Shown piece by piece: positions 50,179 through 60,577 of a stretch of DNA of 64,000 nt. The position numbers and the translations under genes were made by a program. The first letter of the stretch is position 1, and each line of letters begins with the position of its first letter. Origin of the DNA: Tagaea sp965279565 (lineage in GTDB: Bacteria; Pseudomonadota; Alphaproteobacteria; CACIAM-22H2); NCBI GenBank assembly GCA_965279565.1, contig OZ257249.1, positions 806,001 to 870,000 on the forward strand. Direction: 5' to 3'. Below the pieces are notes generated by a model that saw only the letters and a program-made list of their open reading frames with translations, made no database searches and was not told where the DNA came from.

Positions 50179-50957
50179 CCGTTGCCCATCGCCTTCTTCG
50201 CGTCGGCGACTTCCGCCAGTGCCGAGCGGCGCATCAGCGAATACTCGGTCGACGCGATGATGAACGAATAGCCGCGCCGGTAGAGTGCGGCCGCATCGAA
50301 CTTGCCGTAGGGCACGGTGCAGCACGGCTTGCCCGCCTTCGTCGCGGCGGCGAGGATGCGGTCCATCGCGGCGAGATGGTCGGGATGGTCGAACTGGCCG
50401 ACGATGCCCATCGAGCCCGACAGGTCGTTCGGGCCGATGACGAGCAGGTCCACGCCGTCGACGCGCGCGATCGCCTCGGCATTGCCCATCGCCTCGACCG
50501 ATTCGATCTGCACCATGACGAAGAGATTCTCGGCCATGTGGGCGCGGTAGTCGTCGATCGACACGCCGTTGGCCATCGCGCGCCACGGCCCGATGCCGCG
50601 CGAACCCTTGGGCGGATAGCGGCACGCATCGACGACGGCGCGCGCCTGGTCGACATTGTGGATCATCGGCACCATGACGCTGTCGGCACCCATGTCGAGC
50701 AGCTGCTTGAAATAGACCGGATCGCCGATCGGCACGCGCACGCCGATGCCGAGATCGTACGGCACGCTCGCCTGCAGCATGGCGTGCGTGGCCTGCAGGC
50801 TGGCGGGCCCGTGTTCGTTGTCGATGATCAGCGCGTCGTAGCCCACGCCGGAAAGCACTTCGACGGCCATCGGGCTGGCGGTGTGCAGCCATGCGCCGAA
50901 GGCCTTGCGACCGCCGGCGAGCCGGCGCTTGAGCTGGTTTGGTTTCAGGACTGGCAT
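50175..50957 (-). CDS. HpcH/HpaI family aldolase
   Basis: 260 residues. FGAWLHTASPMAVEVLSGVGYDALIIDNEHGPA has the catalytic base region (the family His is in the DxEH motif, here DNEHG), VMVQIESVEAMGNAEAIARVDGVDLLVIGPNDLSGSMGI supplies the metal-binding Glu and Asp. Class II aldolases of this type cleave 2-keto-3-deoxy acids to pyruvate and an aldehyde. No pathway partners lie nearby. ATG 50957. Confidence 0.9.
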   Translation of the reverse strand: MPVLKPNQLKRRLAGGRKAFGAWLHTASPMAVEVLSGVGYDALIIDNEHGPASLQATHAMLQASVPYDLGIGVRVPIGDPVYFKQLLDMGADSVMVPMIHNVDQARAVVDACRYPPKGSRGIGPWRAMANGVSIDDYRAHMAENLFVMVQIESVEAMGNAEAIARVDGVDLLVIGPNDLSGSMGIVGQFDHPDHLAAMDRILAAATKAGKPCCTVPYGKFDAAALYRRGYSFIIASTEYSLMRRSALAEVADAKKAMGNG

Positions 50958-51026
50958 TTTGCGTTTCTCCCCCGGCGCATCTTCGGCGCTTGCGCCGGTC
51001 ACGAGCAAGCCCCTAAAACGGTCGGC

Positions 51027-51782
51027 GTGGGACTTTTGCGCATCCTTTTCCCCCGGTCTCGCACGCCCCGCCGCCCCGACGGCCGCGACAAGACCGTCGC
51101 CGTCGAAGGCCTGCTTGCTCCCGGCGAGACGACCGACGTGCGCGTGCGCCGCAACCCGCGCGCGCGGCGCATCTCGGTGCGCGTCGACGCGTCCGACGGC
51201 GCCATCGCACTGACCGTCCCGTGGCACACGCCGGTCGAGGAAGGCCTGCGCTTCGCGCGCCGGCAGGGCGACTGGCTGCGCGCGCGCCTGGCGGCCGTAC
51301 CCGCGCGCGTCGAGTTCGCCGACGGAACGAGTTTCGATTTCCGCGGTGCGCGCCTTGCCGTGCGCCACGTGCCCGGCCGTGCCACGCGCCGCGAAGGCGA
51401 CGTGCTGCTGGTGGGCGGTGCCCCCGAATTCGTCGCGCGCCGCGTGCGCGACTGGCTGAAACGCGAGGCGCGCACGCTGCTGACCGCGAAGGCCCGCGAG
51501 CTGTCGCAGGGGATCGGCCGCCCGCTCAAGGCCGTGCGCATCGCCGATCCGCGCACGCGCTGGGGCAGTGCGGCAAGTAACGGCACGCTCGCTTTCTCGT
51601 GGCGGCTCGTGCTCGCGCCGCCCGACGTGCTCGACTATGTCGTCGCGCACGAGGTGGCGCATCTGCGCCACATGAACCACGGACCGGCCTTCTGGGCGCT
51701 GGTCGGCGAGCTTGCCGGCGACGTGACGGCCCCGCGCGCATGGCTGGCCGAGAACGGTGCGAAGCTGCTGCGCCATGGCTGA
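51027..51782 (+). CDS. YgjP/DUF45-family metal-dependent hydrolase
   Basis: About 251 residues; start assigned to GTG 51027 because no ATG precedes the conserved part, so the N terminus is uncertain. VRVRRNPRARRISVRVDASDGAIALTVP is the family's N-terminal strand; DYVVAHEVAHLRHMNHGPAFWALVGELAGDV has the HExxH zinc site with a third histidine. DPRTRWGSAASNGTLAFSWRLVLAPP is also typical (the RWGSC region, with Ala for Cys). Function: probable zinc protease of unknown target. Confidence 0.84.
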   Translation: MGLLRILFPRSRTPRRPDGRDKTVAVEGLLAPGETTDVRVRRNPRARRISVRVDASDGAIALTVPWHTPVEEGLRFARRQGDWLRARLAAVPARVEFADGTSFDFRGARLAVRHVPGRATRREGDVLLVGGAPEFVARRVRDWLKREARTLLTAKARELSQGIGRPLKAVRIADPRTRWGSAASNGTLAFSWRLVLAPPDVLDYVVAHEVAHLRHMNHGPAFWALVGELAGDVTAPRAWLAENGAKLLRHG

Positions 51783-52983
51783 AGCGCCCGCCGAACGCGC
51801 CACGCCGGGAATCATCGCGCTGCTCACCTCGATGGTGATGCTCGGGCAGATGACGATCTCGATGTACATCCCCTCGCTGCCCTCGCTGACCGAGGCGCTC
51901 GCCGCCCCGCCCGAGCAGGTCAAGCTGACGATGACGCTGTATCTGGCGTGCTTCGCGCTGTCACAGCTCGTCTGGGGGCCGTTGTCCGACCGGTTCGGGC
52001 GCCGGCCGATCCTGTTCGCGGGCATCGGCGTCTATCTCGTCGGCACGCTCGCCTGCGCGCTCGCACCCAACATCGCGACGCTGATCCTCGCGCGCGGCGT
52101 GCAGGGGATCGGGGCGTGCGTGGGGGCGACCGTCTCGCGCGCCGTCACGCGCGACCGCTACGAACGCGGCGAGGCGGCGCGCACGCTCGCCTATATCGGC
52201 ATCGCGATCGCGATCGGGCCGGCACTTGCCCCGGTCCTCGGCGGCCAGCTCCAGACCTGGTTCGGCTGGCGTGCCGCGTTCGTCGTGCTGGCGAGCTTCG
52301 CCGTCCTCGTGGCGGCGGCCACCTATCTGCGGCTCGAGGAATCGAACCGCAATCCAGATCCGCATGCGCTGGAACCCATGCGCCTGCTGCACGCGTTCGG
52401 CACGCTGCTGGGCAGCCGCGTCTATGTCGGCTACGCGCTGACGATGTCGGGCACGTTCGCGGGGCTGATGGCCTACACGACCGGCATCCCGTTCGTGTTC
52501 ATCGACATGTTCGGCGTGTCGCCCGCGATGTTCGGCTTCGTGCCGACCTTCACGGTGGTCGGCTTCGTGTCGGGATCGTTCCTGGCGAGCCGGCTTGCCC
52601 ATCGCGCGCAGGGCTCGTGGATGGTCGCGGCGGGCTCGGCGATCTGTGCTGCGTCCGGCGCGATTTTCGTCGCGGTCGTGGCCGGCGGCTTCGCGAGCCC
52701 CGCCAGCGTCGTCGCCCCGATGATCGTGTTCATGTTCGGCTTCGGCATCGCGATGCCCAACGCGATGGCCAACGCCATGCAGCCCTTCCCGCGCATCGCC
52801 GGGGCCGCCGCCGCCCTGCAGGGCTTCCTGCAGATGGCGATCGCCGCGGCGGGGACCATCGGCGTGGCCGCCCTTTCCGACGGCACGCCGCTGTCGACCG
52901 CACTTGGCGTGTGCTTCGGCGGAATGCTCGCCGCGTTCGGCTATTTCATCCTCGCACGGCCCGCCGAGAAGCGCGCCGCATGA
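51775..52983 (+). CDS. Bcr/CflA family MFS multidrug efflux transporter 1
   Basis: 402 residues, twelve helices. MTISMYIPSLPSLTEALAAPPEQVKLTMTLYLACFALSQLVWGPLSDRFGRRPILFAG is the DHA1 motif-A region (GPLSDRFGRRP); ILARGVQGIGACVGATVSRAVTRDRY is motif B and ALAPVLGGQLQTWFGWRAAFV motif C. It is probably a proton/drug antiporter. ATG overlaps the metallohydrolase stop. Confidence 0.92.
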   Translation: MAEAPAERATPGIIALLTSMVMLGQMTISMYIPSLPSLTEALAAPPEQVKLTMTLYLACFALSQLVWGPLSDRFGRRPILFAGIGVYLVGTLACALAPNIATLILARGVQGIGACVGATVSRAVTRDRYERGEAARTLAYIGIAIAIGPALAPVLGGQLQTWFGWRAAFVVLASFAVLVAAATYLRLEESNRNPDPHALEPMRLLHAFGTLLGSRVYVGYALTMSGTFAGLMAYTTGIPFVFIDMFGVSPAMFGFVPTFTVVGFVSGSFLASRLAHRAQGSWMVAAGSAICAASGAIFVAVVAGGFASPASVVAPMIVFMFGFGIAMPNAMANAMQPFPRIAGAAAALQGFLQMAIAAAGTIGVAALSDGTPLSTALGVCFGGMLAAFGYFILARPAEKRAA

Positions 52984-54197
52984 ACGCGGAACCCAAGCCG
53001 GTCGCCGGCCGGCTGCTGCTCGGCCTGATCATCGCACTCGTCGCGGTCGGCCCGCTGTCGACCGATCTCTATCTTCCCTCGCTGCCCGCCATCGGGCGCG
53101 ACCTGGGTGCGGACGTGGCCGGCACGCAGTTGACGCTGTCGATGTACATGGTCGCCTTCGCGCTCGCCCAGCTCGTCTACGGGCCGCTGTCCGACCGGTT
53201 CGGCCGCCGGCCCGTCGTGCTCGGCGGCATCGCGATCTATGTCGCGGCGACGGTCGCCTGCGCGTTCGCGGCGACGATCGACCAGCTTGTCGCCGCGCGC
53301 GCCCTGCAGGCGTCGGGGGCATGTGCGGGCGTCGTGCTCGGGCGCGCCATCGTGCGCGACGTCTACGGGCGCGACGGGGCCGCGCGCATGCTCGCCCTCG
53401 TGGGTTCGGTGATGGCGTTCGCGCCCGCCTTCGGCCCGGTGCTGGGCGGCATCGTCGAGGTCAATTTCGGCTGGCGCTGGAACTTTGTACTCCTCCTCGC
53501 CTTCTCGGCCGTGCTGCTGGCCCTGCTCGGCTGGAAGCTGGTCGAGACGAACCGGCAGCGCGACGCGGCAGCGCTCGATCCCGTGCGCATGCTGCGCAAC
53601 TACGCCACGCTGCTGCGCGACCGGCGCTATCTGGGCTATGCGCTGTGCGTATCGTTCGGCTATGCGGGCCTGTTCGCGTTCATCTCGGGCTCGTCCTTCG
53701 TGCTGATCGACGATCTGGGCCTCGCCCCCGACGTCTATAGCTGGTTCTTCCTGATATGCGTCGTGGGCTATTTCATCGGCGCGCAGACGGCCGCCCACCT
53801 GACGACGCGGCTGGGCGTGGACCGGATGCTGGTGCTCGGGGCGTCGATCAACGTCGCGGGCGGAGCGGGCATGCTCGCCGCTTCACTGTCCGGCATCGTC
53901 ACGCCCGACGTGATCGGGGCGACCTACCTCGTCCTGCCGATGGCGGTCTTCGTGCTGGGCATGGGGATCGGCATGCCGAACGGACAGGGCGGCGCGCTCG
54001 GCCCCTATCCGCACATGGCGGGCTCGGCTTCCGCACTGATGGGTTTCATCCAGATGTCGTGCGCCGCCCTCGTGGGCATCGCGTTCGGCCGGCTGCATGA
54101 CGGCACGCCGGTCGTGCTCGCGATCCTGGTGCTGGGCTGCGGACTCGCGGTCGCGGCCAGCCTCGTGTTCCTCGTCCGGCCATTCGCGAAGCGCTAG
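52980..54197 (+). CDS. Bcr/CflA family MFS multidrug efflux transporter 2
   Basis: 405 residues, twelve helices. GPLSTDLYLPSLPAIGRDLGADVAGTQLTLSMYMVAFALAQLVYGPLSDRFGRRPVVLGG and ARALQASGACAGVVLGRAIVRDVYGRDGAARML correspond segment by segment to the preceding gene, so the pair is a tandem duplication. ATGA overlap with gene 1. It shares CTAG with the convergent amidohydrolase gene. Confidence 0.92.
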   Translation: MNAEPKPVAGRLLLGLIIALVAVGPLSTDLYLPSLPAIGRDLGADVAGTQLTLSMYMVAFALAQLVYGPLSDRFGRRPVVLGGIAIYVAATVACAFAATIDQLVAARALQASGACAGVVLGRAIVRDVYGRDGAARMLALVGSVMAFAPAFGPVLGGIVEVNFGWRWNFVLLLAFSAVLLALLGWKLVETNRQRDAAALDPVRMLRNYATLLRDRRYLGYALCVSFGYAGLFAFISGSSFVLIDDLGLAPDVYSWFFLICVVGYFIGAQTAAHLTTRLGVDRMLVLGASINVAGGAGMLAASLSGIVTPDVIGATYLVLPMAVFVLGMGIGMPNGQGGALGPYPHMAGSASALMGFIQMSCAALVGIAFGRLHDGTPVVLAILVLGCGLAVAASLVFLVRPFAKR

Positions 54198-55255
54198 CGC
54201 TTCTTCCTTGCCACGAACGCCACCAGTCCGCCGCCCGGCGGGCCCTGATGCTCGGCACCGCCCGACACGAACGTGAAGGGCTCGCCGGTCGCGGCGACGA
54301 TGGTGCCGGCGAGTGCGCCGCGCACGCGGCGGAACGCGGGCTGCGAGGGATCGTCGGCAAGGCACATCGGGACACCACGCAGCATTTCGCCCGGCGGCGG
54401 GCCGCCCTTGGCGATCGACGCGACGAGACGTGCGCGTAACCCGCGCGCAAGCTGCGGGCGCGCCTTCAGGCCGAGCTCGCCCAGTGCCGCGACGACCGCC
54501 GGAAGATCGACGAGATCGGCCATCGCACGGTGCGCGATGCGCAGATCCCCGCCCCAGCCCGCCGCATGGCCGAGCACGACGATCTCGTGGCAGGGAAACT
54601 CGGCGGCGGACGAGACCGCGACGCGTGCACTCCACACGTCCATGTCGCACTTGCGCCACGCGGCAAGCGCGGTTCCGCGCGAAAACTCGCCAAGCGCCAC
54701 GGCCGCCCCGAGTGCGGTCGCTGCGCGCGCGGCAGCGATGCCCTTCGCCCCGTCGGCGGCCGGACCCTTGATCAGCACCAGATGCGCGTCCTTCGCCGAC
54801 ATGCCGCCGTCGGCCAAGGCGGCGCGCACGGCGGCGGCGGCTTCGTCGACATGCGCGAGGTGGCCGACGACACTTGCGGGCAGCGGTGCCGACACATGCC
54901 GGCCGATCGCCAGCGCCTTGCCGCGCGATGCCGCGCGTGTCGCACTTCGCGACAGCACGATCATGTGCGGGGCCGCGGCCCCCTCGATGCCGCCCGACAC
55001 GACGAACGCGACGCGGGATTCGACTTGCGACGTGCGAATACCCAGATGCCGGGCCAGGCACTTCTTCGCCGCCGCGACGAACACGGCGCGCGAGGTGTCG
55101 GCGGGGCCCCCGTCACCCTGCGTCTTCGCCAGCAGCGCCACCACGTCGCGTGCGGCCGGCCGCCGGGCCGCGAGGGCCGCGTCGAGGGCGGCGACATCGT
55201 CGACCTTCGGCAACGGCAGGCAGCGCAGGGCCGCACGGCGGGAATAGGCTGTCAT
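54194..55255 (-). CDS. Ring-opening amidohydrolase (cyanuric acid amidohydrolase/barbiturase family)
   Basis: 353 residues of the toblerone-fold AtzD/barbiturase family with three internal repeats, each carrying a Ser. Repeat 1 has FVVSGGIEGAAAPHMIVLSR, repeat 2 AVSSAAEFPCHEIVVLGHAAG, repeat 3 FTFVSGGAEHQGPPGGGLVAFV. The family hydrolyses cyclic amides such as cyanuric acid and barbituric acid. The divergent substrate-binding protein gene, 58 bp away, could serve uptake of the compound. Length agrees with the family (about 350-370). Confidence 0.87.
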   Translation of the reverse strand: MTAYSRRAALRCLPLPKVDDVAALDAALAARRPAARDVVALLAKTQGDGGPADTSRAVFVAAAKKCLARHLGIRTSQVESRVAFVVSGGIEGAAAPHMIVLSRSATRAASRGKALAIGRHVSAPLPASVVGHLAHVDEAAAAVRAALADGGMSAKDAHLVLIKGPAADGAKGIAAARAATALGAAVALGEFSRGTALAAWRKCDMDVWSARVAVSSAAEFPCHEIVVLGHAAGWGGDLRIAHRAMADLVDLPAVVAALGELGLKARPQLARGLRARLVASIAKGGPPPGEMLRGVPMCLADDPSQPAFRRVRGALAGTIVAATGEPFTFVSGGAEHQGPPGGGLVAFVARKKR

Positions 55256-55313
55256 GGATATTGCAAAGCTCCGGGGACGGGCCGATCCGCGCGTCCGACT
55301 GGAGGAAGTTCAG

Positions 55314-56372
55314 ATGACGATAGCCAAGCACCTGCCCACCGCCAAGCCCCTGTCGCGCCGCCGCATTCTGCTGGCCGCCGGTGCCGCCGGCATCGCCACG
55401 CTCGCCGCCCCCGCCCTGCGCGCGCAGAGCCGCGTGCCGATCCGCATCACGCTCAACGCGCCGCGCGACGGCTCGAATGCCGCCTTTTTCCTCGCCGCCG
55501 CCAAGGGCTATTTCGCCGAAGCCGGCGTGGAAGCCACGCTCGACCCCTCGCGCGGGGCCGGCGATTCGATCCAGCGCGTGGCGAGCGAGACCTACGATTT
55601 CGGCTTCAGCGATTTCACGGTGCTCGTGCAGTTCGCCGCGCGCAATCCCGACAACGCGCCCATCGCGGTCGCGGCCCTCTACACGCGCTCGCCGATCTCG
55701 ATCATCAGCCTCGCCAAGGCCGGCATCTCCAAGCCCAAGGACCTCGAAGGCAAGAAGCTGGGCGCCCCGCCGACCGACGCGGGCTTCCTGCTGCTGCCCG
55801 CCTTCGTGCAGGCGACCGGCATCGACCGCTCGAAGATCCAGGTCGACGCGATCGATCTCTCCTTGCGCGAAGCGGCACTGGCACAGGGGCGCGTCGACGC
55901 GGTGACCGGCTTCGATTCGACGACTTTGTTCAACCTGCTGCGCGTCGGCATCAAGCGCGAGGACGTGAAGTTCCTCTATTTCTCCGACCACAATCTCGAT
56001 TTCTATTCCAACGGCCTCGTCATCTCGCGCAAGTTCCTGCGCGAGCGCGAAGCGCTGGTCCCCGGAGTCGTCGCCGCCTTCGTCAAGGCGTGGCGCGAGA
56101 CGATCGCCAACCCGGAATCGGCCATCGCCGCACTGGCCGCGGTCGACGGGCTCGTCGACAAGTCGCTGGAGATCGACCGGCTGAAATGGCTGCTCGCAAA
56201 CCAGGTCGTCAACGACCACAGCAGGCGGCTGGGCATCGGCACGCTCGATGCCGCCCGCTTCGCGCGCGGCATCGACCAGGTCGCGGGTGCCATGGAACTG
56301 CCGCGCAAGCCCGCGGTCGCCGACCTGTGGACGGACAAGTACCTGCCGCCGATGGCCGCGCGCGCGATCTGA
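55314..56372 (+). CDS. NMT1/THI5-type ABC transporter substrate-binding protein
   Basis: 352 residues. The start has a GGAGGAA ribosome site. KPLSRRRILLAAGAAGIATLAAPALRAQS is a twin-arginine-like signal peptide (SRRRIL). The mature part has RITLNAPRDGSNAAFFLAAAKGYFAEAGVEATLDPSRGAGDSIQRVASETYDFGFSDF, typical of NMT1 domain proteins that bind pyrimidine-like or sulfonate ligands. No permease or ATPase gene is adjacent, so the partner transporter is elsewhere. It is divergent from the amidohydrolase, suggesting an N-heterocycle ligand. Confidence 0.87.
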   Translation: MTIAKHLPTAKPLSRRRILLAAGAAGIATLAAPALRAQSRVPIRITLNAPRDGSNAAFFLAAAKGYFAEAGVEATLDPSRGAGDSIQRVASETYDFGFSDFTVLVQFAARNPDNAPIAVAALYTRSPISIISLAKAGISKPKDLEGKKLGAPPTDAGFLLLPAFVQATGIDRSKIQVDAIDLSLREAALAQGRVDAVTGFDSTTLFNLLRVGIKREDVKFLYFSDHNLDFYSNGLVISRKFLREREALVPGVVAAFVKAWRETIANPESAIAALAAVDGLVDKSLEIDRLKWLLANQVVNDHSRRLGIGTLDAARFARGIDQVAGAMELPRKPAVADLWTDKYLPPMAARAI

Positions 56373-56390
56373 GTCCGGGCGGGCCGACCG

Positions 56391-58505
56391 TCAGTTCTGG
56401 TTGGCCTTCGGCAGCGGATCGTTGGCGAAATCGTAGGCCGCCGCAGGCCTGGCGGGCGACGCCGCCGGCGCGGGCACGGGTGCCGTCGATGGAAAGCTGC
56501 CGATCAGGCGCGCGAACCAGCCGGGCGCTTCGGGCGCGACCGTGCCGGGCAACGCGCGCGAAGGCAGGCCCTTGTGCGCCTCGAGCATCACGCTCTTCCA
56601 CAGGCGCGCGGGCAGCGAGCCGCCGGTCGTGCGTTCCATCTCGCCGCCGTCGTCGTTGCCGAACCACGCCCCGCCGACATAGTCGGAAGTGAAGCCGACG
56701 AACCACGCGTCGCGATAGTCGTTGGTGGTACCCGTCTTGCCGGCGACCGGCCGGTCGCCGAGCGACGCCGCACGGCCCGAGCCCTGCTGCACGACCGCCT
56801 GCATCAGGTCCGTCATCGTCGCGAGGGCCGCCGGCGTGATGACCTGGCCGAGACCGGAGCCCGCGCGCCGGTAGAGCTGCTTGCCCGACGCGTCGCGGAT
56901 TTCGAGGATCGCGTAGGGCAGCACGCCGTTGCCGCCGTTGGCGAACGCGGCATACGCACCCGTCAGTTCGAGCAGGCTTACTTCCGACGTTCCAAGTGCG
57001 ATCGAAAGATTGCGCGGGATCGGCGTCGAGATGCCGAGGCTGCGCGCCTCGCGCACCACGCTGTCGACGCCCACGCGCTGGGCGACGCGCACGGCGGCCG
57101 TGTTGACCGAGCGCGCGAACGCGTCGCGGACCGAGATTTCGCCGAAGACCTTGTTGTCGAAATTGCGCGGCCGCCACGTGGCGAGCTGGATCGGCGTGTC
57201 GGCGATGCTCTCGTCGGCGCGCAAGCCCTGTTCGGCGGCGGCGAGATAGACGAACGCCTTGAAGGCCGAGCCCGGCTGGCGGCGCGCGTCGACCGCGCGG
57301 TTGAAGGCGCTCTTCGCGTAGTCGCGCCCGCCGACCATCGCCTGCACGGCCCCGTCGGGCTTCATCAGCAGGAAAGCACCCTGTTCGACATCGACCTTCG
57401 GGCCCTCGCGCGCGAGCAGGTCCTCCAGTGCCGTTTCCGCCACGCGCTGCAGGCGCGCATCCATCGTCGTGACGACGACCAGATCCTGCGACTGGTAGCC
57501 GACGAAGCCCTGCACCTGTTCGGCGAGCCAGTCGGTGAAATAGCGGCTGCCGCGCTGGGCGGCGGTCGCACCGGCCGACGCGATCGGCAGGCGGGCGGCG
57601 GCGGCACGCTGGGCGGGCGTCAGGAACCCCGCCTCGACCATGTTGTCGAGCACGTCGCTTGCCCGCTCGCGCGCGCGTTCCACGCTGGCGGTGGGGGCGA
57701 GGCGCGAGGGCGCCTTCAGCAGGCCCGCGACGATCGCCGCCTCGTGCGCGTTCACGTCGCGCGCCGACTTGCCGAAATAGCGACGCGACGCGGCTTCCAC
57801 GCCGTAGGTGCCGGCCCCCAGATAGACGCGGTTCAGATAGATCGTCAGGATCTCGTCCTTCGACATCGCGCGCTCGAGCCGGAAGGCGAGCAGCATTTCC
57901 TGAATCTTGCGCTTGAAGCTGCGGTCGTTCGTGAGGAACACGTTCTTGGCGAGCTGCTGGGTGATCGTCGAGCCGCCCTGCACGACGCGCCCGGCGCGGA
58001 AATTGGCGAGTGCGGCGCGCGCCAGACCCTGCGGGTCGATGCCGACATGCGTGTAGAAGCGCCTGTCCTCGGTCGCGAGCACGGCCATCGGCAGCCAGGG
58101 CGGCATCTCGTCGAGCCGCACCAGTCCGCCATAGAGATCGCCGTAGGTGGCGACCGTGTCGCCGCCGCCGTCGACGAAGACGAGGCTGGGCCGCCGCTCG
58201 AACTTGTTGATCGCGTCGATGGGCGGCAGCGTGATCCAAAAGGCCGCGAGCACGCCCGCGACGGCGATGCCGCCCCAGATCGTCGCGACCATTCCCCATT
58301 TGAGCGCGAACACGCCCGCCTTGCGCAGGAGGCTGGGGAAACGTCGCGCCTTCTTCGGTTTCTTCGCCCGGGCCGGACGCGACGCGGGCCGCGCGCGTTC
58401 GTCGGGATCGGCGCGCAGGCTGTCTTCGCGCGTCGCGTCGTCCGCCGCCTCGCGCCCCAGGCGCGGTTCGCGGCGCGCGCGGGATGCTGGCGGGCGACTC
58501 GTCAT
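56391..58505 (-). CDS. Penicillin-binding protein 1A family (bifunctional transglycosylase-transpeptidase)
   Basis: 704 residues. A cytoplasmic basic tail of about 60 residues precedes a membrane helix (VATIWGGIAVAGVLAAFWITL). The glycosyltransferase-51 domain has LATEDRRFYTHVGIDPQGLARA, GGSTITQQLAKN and RKIQEMLLAFRLER. The transpeptidase domain has RQPGSAFKAF (SxxK), SVN and KTGTTNDYRDAWF. It polymerises and cross-links peptidoglycan in the periplasm. The C terminus carries a Pro/Ala-rich tail. Confidence 0.95.
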   Translation of the reverse strand: MTSRPPASRARREPRLGREAADDATREDSLRADPDERARPASRPARAKKPKKARRFPSLLRKAGVFALKWGMVATIWGGIAVAGVLAAFWITLPPIDAINKFERRPSLVFVDGGGDTVATYGDLYGGLVRLDEMPPWLPMAVLATEDRRFYTHVGIDPQGLARAALANFRAGRVVQGGSTITQQLAKNVFLTNDRSFKRKIQEMLLAFRLERAMSKDEILTIYLNRVYLGAGTYGVEAASRRYFGKSARDVNAHEAAIVAGLLKAPSRLAPTASVERARERASDVLDNMVEAGFLTPAQRAAAARLPIASAGATAAQRGSRYFTDWLAEQVQGFVGYQSQDLVVVTTMDARLQRVAETALEDLLAREGPKVDVEQGAFLLMKPDGAVQAMVGGRDYAKSAFNRAVDARRQPGSAFKAFVYLAAAEQGLRADESIADTPIQLATWRPRNFDNKVFGEISVRDAFARSVNTAAVRVAQRVGVDSVVREARSLGISTPIPRNLSIALGTSEVSLLELTGAYAAFANGGNGVLPYAILEIRDASGKQLYRRAGSGLGQVITPAALATMTDLMQAVVQQGSGRAASLGDRPVAGKTGTTNDYRDAWFVGFTSDYVGGAWFGNDDGGEMERTTGGSLPARLWKSVMLEAHKGLPSRALPGTVAPEAPGWFARLIGSFPSTAPVPAPAASPARPAAAYDFANDPLPKANQN

Positions 58506-58585
58506 GGGCGGGATTCTACACGCGAATGCGGCAACCGTACGGCGACGGCGCGGCGGCTTTGCGGATCAGGCGCTTAGCGCCGCCC

Positions 58586-58930
58586 TCACTTCGACGGACC
58601 GGCCGTGTTCTCGTAGCCGCAGGCCGTGCGCGTCACGGTCGTGCTGACGCGGGTGGAGTTCGGCTCCATGACGAATTCCTTGCTCATCCGGCAGCGGTAG
58701 GTCTGCGGCTCGCTCGCGCTTCGTTCGTCGGGCACGCTGACGGCCACGCCGTCGACGACCGCGATGCTGTCGGACGTCAGCAGCTCGGGAAAGCGCGTGA
58801 CGACGTAGCCGATGGCGCCCATCACCACGATGAACCCGGCCGTCACCATGAGAAGCTGCATGATGACGCCGCGGTCCTCGGCGGATTCGCCGGCCGACAG
58901 GTGCTTGGCGAGTTTCCTAGGAGTCGGCAT
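58586..58930 (-). CDS. Hypothetical single-helix membrane protein
   Basis: 114 residues. An N-terminal basic region is followed by one membrane helix (LLMVTAGFIVVMGAIGYVVT) and a periplasmic part with two cysteines (YRCRMSKEF and RTACGYEN), possibly a disulfide. No family recognised. Its ATG overlaps the end of the SPW gene by 14 bp. Confidence 0.6.
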   Translation of the reverse strand: MPTPRKLAKHLSAGESAEDRGVIMQLLMVTAGFIVVMGAIGYVVTRFPELLTSDSIAVVDGVAVSVPDERSASEPQTYRCRMSKEFVMEPNSTRVSTTVTRTACGYENTAGPSK

Positions 58931-59303
58931 GGGCGGCGAGTTCGGAATCGCTCAGCGACCAGTCCTGCCAGAGCTGCAGTGCCGCCAGTGCTGCCACCAG
59001 CCCGCCGAGCCCGAAATGCCAGAAGCGCAGTTCGCCGTCGTCCGCATAGCCCATGACGAACGGGCACGCGGCGAGCCCCAGCCCGCAGGCGAGTTCGCCG
59101 TATTCGGCCGACCGGACGAGGCCGATCATGCCGATCTCGGCCAGCAGCACGACGACGACCCCGATGCCGACCGCGACGACGGTCACGACCGGTTCCGCGC
59201 TCTCGCGCACGATCCACGGCGACAGCAGGATCGCCAGTCCCAGGCCGATGCCGGCCCAGTCTTCCCATTTGCGATGTACCGCGAGCAGGTTCGACAATGC
59301 CAT
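58917..59303 (-). CDS. SPW-repeat membrane protein
   Basis: 128 residues, four hydrophobic segments. WEDWAGIGLGLAILLSPWIV contains the SPW motif; the second half carries GELACGLGLAACPFVMGY in place of a second SPW. The SPW family consists of small membrane proteins of unknown role. ATG 59303 chosen; upstream codons lie outside the conserved part. Confidence 0.8.
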   Translation of the reverse strand: MALSNLLAVHRKWEDWAGIGLGLAILLSPWIVRESAEPVVTVVAVGIGVVVVLLAEIGMIGLVRSAEYGELACGLGLAACPFVMGYADDGELRFWHFGLGGLVAALAALQLWQDWSLSDSELAAHADS

Positions 59304-59398
59304 GGCACGTCCCTCCCTCCACGAGTATCCCTTCGGGGATTTCGTGCAAGGATACACCCGATCGCCTTCCGGCGACCGGGTTTCCCGCAAATGGTTGG

Positions 59399-60454
<1,056 letters not shown>

Positions 60455-60577
60455 TTTCGTTTCGCTCCCAGGTTTCCACGCCTGCCACTGACGGTCAGGA
60501 TCGGGGCGCGCGACGGCGGGTTTCGCCCCTGTTGTGCCGCGCGCGGGGCCGACTGTAGTCGGATGCGCGGTGCGGCT

